Assembly: GCF_013385635.1 (NCBI RefSeq)
Contig: NZ_JACAPR010000013.1
Coordinates: forward strand, 1-64,000
Length of the DNA: 64,000 bases
Reading direction: 5' to 3'
Source of the DNA: Pseudomonas gingeri
Lineage (GTDB): Bacteria > Pseudomonadota > Gammaproteobacteria > Pseudomonadales > Pseudomonadaceae
The notes beneath the pieces were generated by a model that saw nothing but the letters and a program-made list of their open reading frames with translations, was not told the origin of the DNA and ran no database searches. The position numbers and the translations under genes were made by a program. Shown piece by piece: positions 44,535-54,664 of this stretch (its first letter is position 1; each line of letters opens with the position of its first letter).

Positions 44535-45371
44535 ATGACCCTCACACTCAAACAATCCCGGCGCCTGCAAAGCGTGCTGCTCGGCATCCTGGCCTGGGCC
44601 ATCGCGATCCTGATCTTCTTCCCGATCTTCTGGATGGTGCTGACCAGCTTCAAGACCGAGATCGACGCGTTCGCCACGCCGCCGCAGTTCTTCTTCACCC
44701 CGACGCTGGAGAACTACCTGCATATCCAGGAGCGCAGTGACTACTTCCACTTCGCCTGGAACTCGGTGGTGATCTCCTTCAGCGCCACGCTGCTGTGCAT
44801 GCTGATCGCGGTGCCTGCGGCCTACTCCATGGCGTTCTACGAAACCCAGCGGACCAAGCGCACCCTGCTGTGGATGCTCTCCACCAAGATGCTGCCGCCG
44901 GTGGGCGTGCTGATGCCGATCTACCTGCTGGCCAAGTCCTTCGGGCTGCTCGACACACGCATCGCGCTGATCGTGATCTACACCCTGATCAACCTGCCGA
45001 TCGTGGTCTGGATGGTGTACACCTACTTCAAGGACATCCCCAAGGACATCCTCGAAGCCGCCCGCCTCGACGGTGCCACGCTGCTGCAGGAAATGGTCCG
45101 GGTGCTGCTGCCGATCAGCAAGGGCGGGCTCGCCTCGACCATGCTGCTGTCGTTGATCCTGTGCTGGAACGAAGCGTTCTGGTCGCTGAACCTGACCTCT
45201 TCCAATGCCGCGCCGCTGACCGCGTTGATCGCTTCCTACTCGAGCCCCGAGGGCTTGTTCTGGGCCAAGCTGTCCGCCGTCTCGACCCTGGCCTGCGCAC
45301 CGATCCTGATCTTCGGCTGGATCAGCCAGAAACAACTGGTACGCGGCCTGTCCTTCGGTGCCGTGAAGTAA
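44535..45371 (+). CDS. mtlG: Polyol ABC transporter permease
   Basis: 278-residue MalG-type permease, partner of MtlF, starting 10 bp after the mtlF stop. Six hydrophobic segments are visible, beginning LLGILAWAIAILIFFPIFWM. The EAA motif reads LEAARLDGATLLQEMVRVLL. A REPIN, inverted relative to the one before mtlF, follows the gene. Confidence 0.95.
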   Translation: MTLTLKQSRRLQSVLLGILAWAIAILIFFPIFWMVLTSFKTEIDAFATPPQFFFTPTLENYLHIQERSDYFHFAWNSVVISFSATLLCMLIAVPAAYSMAFYETQRTKRTLLWMLSTKMLPPVGVLMPIYLLAKSFGLLDTRIALIVIYTLINLPIVVWMVYTYFKDIPKDILEAARLDGATLLQEMVRVLLPISKGGLASTMLLSLILCWNEAFWSLNLTSSNAAPLTALIASYSSPEGLFWAKLSAVSTLACAPILIFGWISQKQLVRGLSFGAVK

Positions 45372-45400
45372 ATCAGCATTTTTTGAACAAAACAGAACCC

Positions 45401-45486
45401 GTGCAGGAGCTGGCTTGCCAGCGATAGCGACCGAACGGTTGCCGCAAGGCTCAAGGGCCTCATCGCCGGCAAGCCGGCTCCCACAG
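45401..45486. repeat. REPIN between mtlG and mtlK, inverted copy of 43478-43560
   Basis: GTGCAGGAGCTGGCTTGCCA, GATAGCGACCGAACGGTTGC, CGCAAGGCTCAAGGGCCTCA and CGCCGGCAAGCCGGCTCC match the reverse complement of the mtlE-mtlF element with only a few differences. The two copies flank mtlF and mtlG as inverted repeats about 1.8 kb apart. Confidence 0.9.
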
Positions 45487-45519
45487 GGATTCGCAGCGAA
45501 CTTCAAAAGGAGCCTCACC

Positions 45520-46623
45520 ATGGCCAACCTGAAAATCAAGAATCTGCAAAAAGGCTTCGAAGGTTTTTCCATCATCAAGGGCATCGATCTGGAAGTCCGC
45601 GACCGTGAATTCGTGGTCTTCGTCGGCCCGTCCGGCTGCGGCAAGTCCACCCTGCTGCGGTTGATCGCCGGGCTGGAGGAAGTCACCTCCGGCACCATCG
45701 AACTGGACGGTCGCGATATCACCGAAGTCAGCCCGGCCAAGCGCGACCTGGCGATGGTGTTCCAGACCTACGCCCTGTATCCGCACATGAGCGTGCGCAA
45801 GAACATGTCCTTCGCCCTCGACCTGGCCGGCGTGGCCAAGGCCGATGTCGAGCGCAAGGTCAACGAAGCCGCGCGTATCCTCGAACTCGGTCCGTTGCTC
45901 GAACGCAAGCCCAAGCAACTCTCCGGCGGCCAGCGTCAGCGGGTCGCCATCGGCCGGGCGATCGTGCGCAATCCGAAGATCTTCCTGTTCGACGAACCGC
46001 TGTCCAACCTCGACGCCGCCCTGCGCGTGCAGATGCGCCTGGAACTGGCGCGCCTGCACAAGGAACTGCAGGCAACCATGATCTACGTGACCCACGACCA
46101 GGTCGAAGCCATGACCCTGGCCGACAAGGTGGTGGTCCTCAACAGCGGTCGCGTCGAACAGGTCGGCTCGCCCCTGGAGCTCTATCATTCGCCGGCCAAC
46201 CTGTTTGTCGCCGGCTTCCTCGGCACACCGAAGATGGGCTTCCTCAAGGGCAAGGTCAGTCGCATCGACGGCCAGGGCTGTGAAGTCGAACTGGAGGCCG
46301 GCACCCGCATCAGTCTGCCCCACAGTGGCGCCAGCCTCAGCGTCGGCAGCCCGGTGACCCTGGGCATCCGCCCGGAACACCTGGAAATCGCCAGCCCCGG
46401 GGATTGCACCCTGCAAGTCACCGCCGATGTCGGCGAGCGCCTCGGCAGCGACACCTTCTGCCATGTCGTGACCCGCTCCGGCGAGCCGCTGACCATGCGC
46501 ATCCGCGGTGACCTGGCCAGCCAGTACGGCGAGACGCTCAACCTGCACCTGGACAGCACCCACTGCCACCTATTCGATGCCGACGGCGTTGCGGTCGCCC
46601 GCCCGCTGCGCGCTGCCGCCTGA
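45520..46623 (+). CDS. mtlK: Polyol ABC transporter ATP-binding protein
   Basis: 367-residue MalK/UgpC-type ATPase. Walker A GPSGCGKSTLLR, Q-loop MVFQTYALYPHMS, signature LSGGQRQRVAIGRAIV, Walker B IFLFDEPLSNLDAAL, and a C-terminal regulatory (OB-type) domain from about residue 240 (VTLGIRPEHLEI). It powers MtlFG. Start at 45520 follows AAGGAG; sequence between the REPIN and this site is not coding. Confidence 0.96.
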   Translation: MANLKIKNLQKGFEGFSIIKGIDLEVRDREFVVFVGPSGCGKSTLLRLIAGLEEVTSGTIELDGRDITEVSPAKRDLAMVFQTYALYPHMSVRKNMSFALDLAGVAKADVERKVNEAARILELGPLLERKPKQLSGGQRQRVAIGRAIVRNPKIFLFDEPLSNLDAALRVQMRLELARLHKELQATMIYVTHDQVEAMTLADKVVVLNSGRVEQVGSPLELYHSPANLFVAGFLGTPKMGFLKGKVSRIDGQGCEVELEAGTRISLPHSGASLSVGSPVTLGIRPEHLEIASPGDCTLQVTADVGERLGSDTFCHVVTRSGEPLTMRIRGDLASQYGETLNLHLDSTHCHLFDADGVAVARPLRAAA

Positions 46624-46656
46624 TTGACGACGCCTGATTGACGAGAGCTCCTTGCA

Positions 46657-48138
46657 ATGAACCTGAACAAACAGAACCTGCACAACCTGGCCCCCGAAGT
46701 CGCGCTGCCTCAATACGCCGCGACCAACACCCGGCAAGGCATCGCCCACATCGGCGTCGGCGGCTTTCACCGCGCCCACCAGGCTTACTACACCGACGCC
46801 CTGATGAACCTCGGCGAGGGCCTGGACTGGAGCATCTGCGGCGTCGGCCTGCGCAAGGAAGACCAGGGCGTCCGTGATGCCCTGGCGGCCCAGGACTACC
46901 TCTACACCCTCTATGAACTGGGCGACGGCGACGACACCGAAACCCGCGTGATCGCCTCCATCAGCGGCATGCTGCTGGCCCAGGACGACGCCCAGGCGCT
47001 GATCGACAAGCTGGCCTCGCCGCAGATCCGTATCGTCTCGCTGACCATCACCGAGGGCGGCTACTGCATCGACGACAGCAACGGCGAATTCATGAGCCAC
47101 CTGCCGCAGATCCAGCACGACCTGCGCCACCCGGATCAACCACAGACCGTCTTCGGCTTCCTCTGCGCGGCCCTGGCCAAGCGCCGCGCCAACGGCATTG
47201 CAGCCTTCACCCTGATGTCCTGCGATAACCTGCCGCACAACGGCGCGGTGACCCGCAAGGCTCTGCTGGCCTTCGCCGCCCTGCGCGATGCCGACCTGCG
47301 CGACTGGATCGCCGGGCATGTCAGCTTCCCCAACGCCATGGTCGACCGCATCACCCCGATGACCAGCGCCGCCCATCGCCTGCAACTGCATGACGAGCAT
47401 GGTGTCGACGACGCCTGGCCGGTGGTCTGCGAACCCTTTGTGCAGTGGGTCCTGGAAGACAAGTTCGTCGATGGCCGGCCGGCCTGGGAAAAGGTCGGCG
47501 TGCAGTTCACCGACGACGTCACGCCCTATGAGGAGATGAAGATCAAGCTGCTCAACGGCAGCCACCTGGCCCTCACCTACCTGGGCTTCCTCAAGGGCTA
47601 CCGCTTCGTCCACGAAACCATGAACGACCCGCTGTTCGTGGCCTATATGCGTGCCTACATGGACCTGGACGTGACCCCGCAACTGGCGCCGGTACCGGGG
47701 ATCGACCTGACCGACTACAAGAACACCCTGGTCGAGCGTTTCTCCAACCAGGCGATTGCCGACCAGTTGGAGCGGGTCTGCTCCGACGGTTCGTCGAAGT
47801 TTCCCAAGTTCACCATCCCGACCATCAACCGGCTGATCGCCGATGGTCGCGAAACCGAACGCGCGGCGCTGGTGGTGGCGGCCTGGGCCCTGTACCTCAA
47901 GGGTGTCGATGAAAACGGTACGACCTACCGCATTCCCGATCCGCGGGCCGAGTTCTGTCAGGCGCTGGTGGCCGATGACAGCCTGATCGTGCAGCGCTTG
48001 CTGGCGGTGGAAGAAATCTTCGGCACGGCGATTGCGCAATCGAAGGAGTTTGTCGCGGCCTTCGAAAACTGCTTCAACAGCTTGCGCGAAGTGGGCGTGA
48101 GCAAGACACTGGAGCGCTTGTTGGCCAAGGCCAATTGA
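46657..48138 (+). CDS. mtlD: Mannitol 2-dehydrogenase
   Basis: 493-residue NAD-dependent long-chain polyol dehydrogenase (PSLDR), oxidising D-mannitol to D-fructose and also acting on arabitol and sorbitol in P. fluorescens. Family segments: IAHIGVGGFHRAHQAYYTDA near the N-terminus (nucleotide-binding glycine motif), SCDNLPHNGAVTRKALLAFA, NAMVDRITPMT, and the catalytic-lysine helix MKIKLLNGSHLALTYLG. Begins 33 bp after mtlK. Its stop overlaps one copy of a 17-bp direct repeat. Confidence 0.96.
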   Translation: MNLNKQNLHNLAPEVALPQYAATNTRQGIAHIGVGGFHRAHQAYYTDALMNLGEGLDWSICGVGLRKEDQGVRDALAAQDYLYTLYELGDGDDTETRVIASISGMLLAQDDAQALIDKLASPQIRIVSLTITEGGYCIDDSNGEFMSHLPQIQHDLRHPDQPQTVFGFLCAALAKRRANGIAAFTLMSCDNLPHNGAVTRKALLAFAALRDADLRDWIAGHVSFPNAMVDRITPMTSAAHRLQLHDEHGVDDAWPVVCEPFVQWVLEDKFVDGRPAWEKVGVQFTDDVTPYEEMKIKLLNGSHLALTYLGFLKGYRFVHETMNDPLFVAYMRAYMDLDVTPQLAPVPGIDLTDYKNTLVERFSNQAIADQLERVCSDGSSKFPKFTIPTINRLIADGRETERAALVVAAWALYLKGVDENGTTYRIPDPRAEFCQALVADDSLIVQRLLAVEEIFGTAIAQSKEFVAAFENCFNSLREVGVSKTLERLLAKAN

Positions 48139-48197
48139 ATGTGTGATGGCTCCTTGTAGGAGCCGGCTTGCCGGCTCGGAAATGTGTGATGGCTCCT
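48138..48197. repeat. 17-bp direct repeat flanking a REP variant
   Basis: AATGTGTGATGGCTCCT occurs at 48138-48154 and again at 48181-48197, with a REP-like palindrome (GGAGCCGGCTTGCCGGCTC) between. The first copy begins at the last base of the mtlD stop codon. Confidence 0.85.
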
Positions 48198-48253
48198 ACA
48201 GTTTTGTGTCCAGGCAAGATTGAGTGATCAATTCACAACCACCAGGCACCTCC

Positions 48254-49744
48254 ATGAAGCAGAAACTCTACCTCGGTATCGATTGCGGCACCCAAGGCAC
48301 CAAGGCGATTGTCCTCGACACCGTCAGCGGCCAGGTGCTTGGCCAGGGCTCGGCCCCCCACAGCATGATCAGCGGCGCCCATGGCCGTCGTGAGCAGGAC
48401 ACCGGTGAATGGCTGCAGGCGTTTGTCCTCGCCACCCGCCAGGCGTTGCAGGTCGCCGGGGTCGACGGCCAGGCAATCCTCGGCATCGGCGTCTCCGGTC
48501 AGCAGCACGGTCTGGTGCTGCTCGACGAGCAAGGCCAGGTCCTGCGTCCGGCCAAGCTCTGGTGCGACACCGAAACCACCCCGGAAAACCAGCGCCTGCT
48601 GGAACACCTGGGCGGCGAAACAGGTTCGCTCGAACGCCTGGGCCTGGTGATCGCCCCCGGCTACACGGTGTCCAAGCTGCTCTGGACCAAGGAACAGCAT
48701 CCCGAGTTGTTCGCCCGGATCGCCCATATCCTGCTGCCCCACGACTACCTCAACTACTGGCTGACCGGTCGCGCTTGCGCGGAGTACGGCGATGCCTCCG
48801 GCAGTGGTTACTTCGATGTGCGCCAGCGCGGCTGGGACCTGCAACTGCTGCGCGATATCGACCCCAGCGGGCGCCTGCAGGCGGCCCTGCCGGAGCTGCT
48901 GGAGGCCCACCAGCCGGTCGGTCGGGTCCTGCCGGAAATCGCCCGGCAACTGGGGATCAACCCCGACGCCCTGGTCTCCAGCGGCGGCGGCGACAACATG
49001 ATGGGCGCCATCGGCACCGGCAATATCCGCCTGGGCGTGATCACCATGAGCCTGGGTTCCTCCGGCACCGTCTACGCCTACGCCGAACGGCCGCTGATCA
49101 GTCCCGATGCCTCGGTGGCGGCGTTCTGCTCCTCCAGCGGCGGCTGGTTGCCGCTGATCTGCACCATGAACCTGACCAACGCCACCGGCGCGGTGCGCGA
49201 GCTGTTCAATCTCGGACTCGATGACTTCAATGCCCGGGTCAATGAGGCGCCCATCGGCGCCGATGGCGTCAGCATGCTGCCGTTCCTCAATGGCGAGCGG
49301 GTGCCCGCCCTGCCCCAGGCCACCGGTAGCCTGCTCGGCCTGACGCTGACCAACCTGACCCAGGCCAACCTGTGCCGGGCCGTGGTCGAAGGCACCACGT
49401 TCGGCCTGCGCTACGGCCTCGACCTGCTGCGCGGCAACGGCCTGCAAAGCCACGGTATCCGCCTGATCGGCGGCGGCGCGAAAAGCGCGGTCTGGCGACA
49501 GATGGTCGCCGATATCATGGACACCCCGGTGGTCTGCACCGAGCAGAGCGAAGCCGCTGCCCTCGGTGCCGCGATCCAGGCTGCCTGGTGCCAATCCGGG
49601 GCGATTCACAGCCTGGCCGAACTGTGCGACCGTTGCGTCAGCCTCGACGCCGCCAGCGAAACCCGGCCGATCCCGGCCAATGTCAGCGCCTATCAACCGA
49701 TTTATCACCGCTACCGCCAACAGGTCGCGGTCATTCAAGAGTAA
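48254..49744 (+). CDS. mtlY: Xylulokinase
   Basis: 496-residue FGGY-family kinase phosphorylating D-xylulose formed from D-arabitol by MtlD. N-terminal phosphate-binding motif YLGIDCGTQGTKAIVLD, substrate segment VSGQQHGLVLLD, LPHDYLNYWLTGRACAEYGD, and the C-terminal ATP-site RLIGGGAKSAVWRQMVADIM. The start at 48254 was chosen because it gives the usual kinase N-terminus; ten in-frame residues upstream are leader. mtlZ follows 6 bp after its stop. Confidence 0.95.
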   Translation: MKQKLYLGIDCGTQGTKAIVLDTVSGQVLGQGSAPHSMISGAHGRREQDTGEWLQAFVLATRQALQVAGVDGQAILGIGVSGQQHGLVLLDEQGQVLRPAKLWCDTETTPENQRLLEHLGGETGSLERLGLVIAPGYTVSKLLWTKEQHPELFARIAHILLPHDYLNYWLTGRACAEYGDASGSGYFDVRQRGWDLQLLRDIDPSGRLQAALPELLEAHQPVGRVLPEIARQLGINPDALVSSGGGDNMMGAIGTGNIRLGVITMSLGSSGTVYAYAERPLISPDASVAAFCSSSGGWLPLICTMNLTNATGAVRELFNLGLDDFNARVNEAPIGADGVSMLPFLNGERVPALPQATGSLLGLTLTNLTQANLCRAVVEGTTFGLRYGLDLLRGNGLQSHGIRLIGGGAKSAVWRQMVADIMDTPVVCTEQSEAAALGAAIQAAWCQSGAIHSLAELCDRCVSLDAASETRPIPANVSAYQPIYHRYRQQVAVIQE

Positions 49745-49750
49745 GCATCC

Positions 49751-50689
49751 ATGTATCTGGTCTGTGGTGAAGCACTGTTTGATTTTTTCAGTGAGCCCGA
49801 CGCAAGCGGGCAGACGTCGAAAGTGAACTTCAAGGCAATTGCCGGTGGCTCGCCGTTCAACGTCGCGGTCGGCCTGCGCCGCCTGGGTGTCGATTCGGCG
49901 CTGTTGGCCGGGCTGTCCACCGATTACCTGGGACGACGCCTGCAACAGGTCCTGCGCGAAGAAGGCGTGCGCGCCGATTACCTGCTGGACTTCGACGCCC
50001 CCACCACCCTGGCTATGGTTGCCGTGGGTGCCGACGGTTCGCCCCACTACAGCTTCCGTGGCGAAGGCTGTGCCGACCGCCAGTTGCTGCCGGGGCACCT
50101 GCCCGAGCTCGGCGACGAGGTGCGCGGCCTGCATATCGGCTCGTTCTCGCTGGTGGTGCAGCCGATTGCCGACACCCTGCTGACCCTGGTACGCCGGGAA
50201 AGCGGTCGCCGGCTGATCACCCTCGACCCCAATGTGCGCCTCAACCCTGAGCCGAATATCGAACTGTGGCGCCAGCGCATCGCGGAACTGGCCGAACATG
50301 CCGACATGATCAAGGTCAGCGACGAGGACCTGGGTTTGCTCTACCCCGATCGCGACCCACGCAGCGTTGCCGAGGAATGGCTGGCCCAGCGCTGCCAGGT
50401 GGTATTCCTGACCCGTGGCACCCAGGGCGCCAGCGTCTTCAGCCGCCGCCATGGCCACTGGTCGGTGCCCGCGCGCGAAGTCGTCACGGCCGATACCGTC
50501 GGTGCCGGCGACACCTTCCAGGCCGCGCTGATCGCCTGGCTGACCGAGCAGCAACTGGACTCGGTGAACGGCCTGGAACGCCTGGACAAGGCACAGATCG
50601 ACGGCATGCTGGACTTCGCCGTCAGCGCCGCGGCGATTACCTGCAGCCGCACCGGCCCGGACCTGCCCTACCGCCATCAGGTGGCCTGA
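49751..50689 (+). CDS. mtlZ: Fructokinase
   Basis: 312-residue PfkB-family kinase converting fructose from mannitol oxidation to fructose-6-phosphate. AIAGGSPFNVAVGLRRLGVD is the N-terminal PfkB signature and DTVGAGDTFQAALIAWL carries the catalytic Asp and anion hole. Last gene of the mtl operon; a perfect hairpin follows at 50708-50736, then the convergent pilU-like gene. Confidence 0.95.
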   Translation: MYLVCGEALFDFFSEPDASGQTSKVNFKAIAGGSPFNVAVGLRRLGVDSALLAGLSTDYLGRRLQQVLREEGVRADYLLDFDAPTTLAMVAVGADGSPHYSFRGEGCADRQLLPGHLPELGDEVRGLHIGSFSLVVQPIADTLLTLVRRESGRRLITLDPNVRLNPEPNIELWRQRIAELAEHADMIKVSDEDLGLLYPDRDPRSVAEEWLAQRCQVVFLTRGTQGASVFSRRHGHWSVPAREVVTADTVGAGDTFQAALIAWLTEQQLDSVNGLERLDKAQIDGMLDFAVSAAAITCSRTGPDLPYRHQVA

Positions 50690-50707
50690 TCGCGAAAAAT
50701 CGACAGA

Positions 50708-50736
50708 CAGCAGTGCGAACTGTCCTCGCACTGCTG
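50708..50736. terminator. Stem-loop between convergent mtlZ and pilU-like genes
   Basis: CAGCAGTGCGA pairs perfectly with TCGCACTGCTG over a 7-nt loop. No T-run follows on either strand, so it is a probable but non-canonical bidirectional terminator or mRNA 3'-end stabiliser. Confidence 0.55.
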
Positions 50737-50766
50737 ATACCTCCGCTCCGAATTACATCCGGTGCT

Positions 50767-51936
50767 TCAACCCGGACCGCGTTCGCCATCGTCCACCAGG
50801 CCCCAGTCCTTCACATCCAGCTCCCGTGCCGCCACTGGTGGTGCGGGCGGTGTGTTCTGCTGGGCCAGGGCGCCGTTGTCCTGATGCAACTTCAGGCGCA
50901 GGCGCAGGTTGTTCACCGAGTCGGCATTCTTCAGCGCTTCCTCCTCGTCGATCGCCCCTTCCACCACCAGGTGGAACAAGGCCGTGTCGAAGGTCTGCAT
51001 GCCACTGATCTCGGACTTCTCCATGATGCCCTTGAGCTCGGAAAACTCGTTGCGCTTGATGAAGTCACGGATCGTCGGCGTGCCCAGCATCACCTCCACC
51101 GCCGCCCGGCGCTTGCCGTCAGTGGTACGCACCAGCCGTTGCGAGACAAACGCCTGCAGGTTGTTACCGAGGTCATTGAGCAATTGCGGACGACGGTCTT
51201 CCGGAAAGAAATTGATGATCCGGTCCAGCGCCTGGTTGGCGTTGTTGGCATGCAGGGTGGAGATCGCCAGGTGCCCGGTGTCGGCAAAGGCCAGGGCGTG
51301 TTCCATGGTTTCGCGATCACGGATCTCGCCGATCAGGATCACATCCGGGGCCTGGCGCAGGGTATTTTTCAGCGCGGCATGGAAGCTGCGGGTGTCGACC
51401 CCCACTTCACGCTGGTTGATGATCGACTTCTTGTGCCGGTGGATATACTCCACCGGATCCTCGATGGTGATGATATGGCCGCTGCTGTGGCGGTTGCGGT
51501 AATCGATCAGGGCTGCCAGGGAAGTCGACTTGCCTGAGCCCGTGGCGCCGACGAACAGCACCAGGCCGCGCTTTTCCATGATGGTGTCGAGCAGGATCGG
51601 CGGCAGCTTGAGGTCCTCGAAACGGGGAATCTCCAGCTTGATGTTACGGGCGACAATCGACACTTCGTTGCGCTGCTTGAAGATATTGACCCGGAAACGC
51701 CCGACACCCGGCAATGACATCGCCAGGTTCATCTCCAGTTCCCGCTCGAACTGCTGGCGCTGCTCGGCGTCCATGATACCGTCGGCGATCAGTGCCACCT
51801 CACCGGCCTTGAGCGCTTCGATGCCCAATGGCTTGAGTACGCCGTTGAACTTGGCACACGGCGGTGCCCCGGTCGACAGGTACAAGTCCGAACCGTCCTG
51901 GGCGGCCAGGGTTTTCAATAAGGCGTGGATTTCCAT
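50767..51936 (-). CDS. pilU: PilT/PilU-family pilus retraction ATPase, PilU-like
   Basis: 389-residue hexameric secretion ATPase. Walker A GATGSGKSTSLAALIDY, Asp box HIITIEDPVEYIHRHKKS, Walker B ILIGEIRDRETMEHAL, His box GHLAISTLHANNANQALDRI. The extended tail with NADSVNNLRLRLKL and overall length match PilU rather than the shorter PilT; PilU aids retraction of type IV pili but needs PilT for full activity. Here it stands alone, next to no pilT or other pilus gene, so the PilU call rests on sequence only. Convergent with mtlZ. Confidence 0.86.
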   Translation of the reverse strand: MEIHALLKTLAAQDGSDLYLSTGAPPCAKFNGVLKPLGIEALKAGEVALIADGIMDAEQRQQFERELEMNLAMSLPGVGRFRVNIFKQRNEVSIVARNIKLEIPRFEDLKLPPILLDTIMEKRGLVLFVGATGSGKSTSLAALIDYRNRHSSGHIITIEDPVEYIHRHKKSIINQREVGVDTRSFHAALKNTLRQAPDVILIGEIRDRETMEHALAFADTGHLAISTLHANNANQALDRIINFFPEDRRPQLLNDLGNNLQAFVSQRLVRTTDGKRRAAVEVMLGTPTIRDFIKRNEFSELKGIMEKSEISGMQTFDTALFHLVVEGAIDEEEALKNADSVNNLRLRLKLHQDNGALAQQNTPPAPPVAARELDVKDWGLVDDGERGPG

Positions 51937-52071
51937 GGCAAAGGTGTCCGCAATACATTCAATTGAGGTTTAGACAAAAAATCCGCTGTCATTTCGAATT
52001 GGCAATGGTCTACAGCTTGGCGGGATAATAAGCCGCTGCGCAACTCAAAGCTTCACCTTCAAGGCAGGTTT

Positions 52072-54606
52072 ATGAACGGATCGATCCCCGACAACGACGT
52101 CGCCACCCTCATGGGCCGCCAGGACTGGCCCCGCAGCCCCGTGGGCGCGATCGATCGCTGGCCGCAGAGCCTGCGTACCGCGGCGGATATCGTCACCCAC
52201 TCGCCCATGCCGATGCTGCTGCTCTGGGGCGCACAACTGGTACAGATCTACAACGACGGCTTCGGCCGGCTTATCGGCGACCGCCATCCCCAGGCGTTCG
52301 GCCAGCCGGCCAACGACACCTGGCCGGATTACCAGGACTTCAACGCACCGATCTTCCAGGCCGTGCTGCAAGGCCAGACCCGCAGTCTGCCGGAGCAATA
52401 TTTCAACGTGCACCACAGTGGTGTGAAAGTCGACCTCTGGCTGGACCTGACCTACAGCCCGGTGCGTGACGAACGGGGCGAGGTAGCCGGCATTCTGGTC
52501 ACCGCCATCGAAACCAACGAACGCCGGCGCCTGGCCCTGGAACTACAGCAGCGCTCCGACGCCAGCATCAAGGCCCAGCAGGACAGCGAAGAACGCCTGC
52601 AACTGGCGATGGCCGCCACCGGCACCCTGGGCACCTGGGACTGGGATATCGACCAGGACCGCTTCGTCACCGACGCGCGCTTTGCCCGGCTGCACGGCGT
52701 CGACCCGGCACTGGCGGCACAGACGCCCATCAGCGTGTACATGGAGAACGTTCACCCGGAGGATCGTGGTCTGGTGGCGCGCGGGATCAAGCATTGCCTG
52801 GAGAACAACACCGAGCACGCCGAGGAATACCGGGTCCGGACCAACGGCCAGGTACGCTGGGTGTTCGCTCGTGGCCGTTGCTACCAGGGTTCCCATGGCC
52901 GGGCCCAACGCTTTGTCGGCGCAGCCCTGGACATCACCGAACGCAAGCACAGTGAACAGGCCCTGCGCCAGAGCCAGACCGAGCTGCAACTGGTGATCAA
53001 TGCCGTGCCGGCGCTCATCGGCTATGTCGACCGCGAGGAGCGCTTTCGCCTGAACAACAGCGCCTACCTCGACTGGTTCGGCAAGACACCCCAGGAACTC
53101 TACGGCAAGACCCTGCGCGAGGTGCTCGGCGAGCGCGCCTATGCCCGGCGCGCCGAACATATCGCCGGCGCGCTGGCGGGCAAGGCCTGCAGCTTCAGTG
53201 TCGACAGCCCGCACCGCGACGGTCGCGACCGCCACGCGGCGATGCGCTACCTGCCACGCTATGGGCCGGACGGAGCGGTCAACGGTTTCTATATCTTCGT
53301 CAGCGACGAAACCGAGCGCAAACAGACCGAAGAAGCCCTGCGCAACCTCAACGAAACCCTCGAAGAGCGCGTGGCCCAGCGCACCCAGGCCCTGGCCGAG
53401 TCGAACCAGCGCCTGCAGAACGAAATGTTCGAGCGCGAGCGCGCCGAAGATGCCCTGCGCCATGCGCAGAAGATGGAAGCGGTGGGCCAGTTGACCGGCG
53501 GCATTGCCCATGACTTCAACAATATGCTCACCGGCATCATCGGCAGCCTTGACCTGATGCAGCGCTACATCGCTGCCGGGCGCTGCACCGAGATCGGCCG
53601 TTTCGCCGATGCCGCGGTCAGTTCGGCCCAGCGCGCGGCGGCCCTGACCCACCGCCTGCTGGCCTTCTCCCGCCGGCAATCGCTGGACCGCAAGCGCATC
53701 GACCCGAACCAGTTGGTGCAATCGCTGGAGGACCTGTTCAGCCGCACCAAGGGCGCGCATATCGACCTGCAGGTCCGGCTCGGACAGGATATCTGGCCGG
53801 TGAACACCGACACCGGGCAACTGGAAAGCGCCCTGCTCAACCTGGTGATCAATGCCCGCGATGCGATGCCCGAAGGCGGCACGCTGTTGATCGAAACCGC
53901 CAACAGCTACCTCGACGGCAGCGATATCAGCACCCTGGAGACGGTCAAGGCCGGCGACTACGTGATGATCGGCGTCAGCGACAACGGCACCGGCATGAGC
54001 CCGCTGATCCTGGCCAAGGCCTTCGACCCGTTCTTCACCACCAAACCCATCGGCCAGGGCACCGGCCTCGGGCTGTCGATGATCTATGGCTTTGCCCAGC
54101 AGTCCGGTGGCCATGTCACCCTGCAAAGCGAACCTGGCGAAGGCACCTGCGTGCGGCTGTACCTGCCACGATTCCACGCCGTGGCCAACGAGTCGGTGCC
54201 GGTGCCCGACAACCTGCAATCGCCCACGGCCGCGGCCGATGAGTCGGTGATGGTGGTGGAGGACGATCCGGCGGTGCGCATGCTGGTACTCAGCGTGCTG
54301 GACGAGTTGGGCTACACGGTGCATCCGGCCGCCGATGCGCGCACGGCCCTGCCGTTGCTGGAATCGTCGCTGCGCATCGACCTGCTGGTAACCGACGTCG
54401 GCCTGCCGGGGATGAACGGCCGGCAACTGGCCGAGATCGCCCGTCAGCATCGTCCGGGGCTGAAAGTGCTGTTCATGACCGGTTACGCGGAGAAAGCCGC
54501 CGAACGCCAGGGTTTTCTCGAAGACGGCATGGACCTGATCGCCAAACCTTTCACCCTTGACCTGCTGGCCAACCGGGTACGCGATATGATCGGCCACGGC
54601 GACTGA
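52072..54606 (+). CDS. PAS-domain hybrid sensor histidine kinase
   Basis: 844 residues without clear membrane segments, so a soluble sensor. Three PAS-like domains occupy about residues 25-150, 170-300 and 305-420 (the second ends with the PAC-type segment [20 protein letters not shown]). A coiled coil (about 425-465) leads to a HisKA-type domain with phospho-acceptor His480 in [13 protein letters not shown], an ATPase domain ([34 protein letters not shown]) and a C-terminal receiver ([13 protein letters not shown]) with likely phospho-acceptor Asp775 in [11 protein letters not shown]. No regulator or output gene adjoins it, so partner and signal are unknown. Confidence 0.9.
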   Translation: MNGSIPDNDVATLMGRQDWPRSPVGAIDRWPQSLRTAADIVTHSPMPMLLLWGAQLVQIYNDGFGRLIGDRHPQAFGQPANDTWPDYQDFNAPIFQAVLQGQTRSLPEQYFNVHHSGVKVDLWLDLTYSPVRDERGEVAGILVTAIETNERRRLALELQQRSDASIKAQQDSEERLQLAMAATGTLGTWDWDIDQDRFVTDARFARLHGVDPALAAQTPISVYMENVHPEDRGLVARGIKHCLENNTEHAEEYRVRTNGQVRWVFARGRCYQGSHGRAQRFVGAALDITERKHSEQALRQSQTELQLVINAVPALIGYVDREERFRLNNSAYLDWFGKTPQELYGKTLREVLGERAYARRAEHIAGALAGKACSFSVDSPHRDGRDRHAAMRYLPRYGPDGAVNGFYIFVSDETERKQTEEALRNLNETLEERVAQRTQALAESNQRLQNEMFERERAEDALRHAQKMEAVGQLTGGIAHDFNNMLTGIIGSLDLMQRYIAAGRCTEIGRFADAAVSSAQRAAALTHRLLAFSRRQSLDRKRIDPNQLVQSLEDLFSRTKGAHIDLQVRLGQDIWPVNTDTGQLESALLNLVINARDAMPEGGTLLIETANSYLDGSDISTLETVKAGDYVMIGVSDNGTGMSPLILAKAFDPFFTTKPIGQGTGLGLSMIYGFAQQSGGHVTLQSEPGEGTCVRLYLPRFHAVANESVPVPDNLQSPTAAADESVMVVEDDPAVRMLVLSVLDELGYTVHPAADARTALPLLESSLRIDLLVTDVGLPGMNGRQLAEIARQHRPGLKVLFMTGYAEKAAERQGFLEDGMDLIAKPFTLDLLANRVRDMIGHGD

Positions 54607-54664
54607 TCTTCAGGCATAATCGCGCGCCCTGTTGTCCGCCCCACCGTTTCAAGGTAACCCGTCC

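Noticed and set aside
48233-50731. 832-codon minus-strand frame antisense to mtlY and mtlZ
   Set aside because: Covers two secure kinase genes; no motifs in its own translation.
52543-54597. 684-codon minus-strand frame antisense to the histidine kinase
   Set aside because: Mirror frame of a clear multi-domain kinase.
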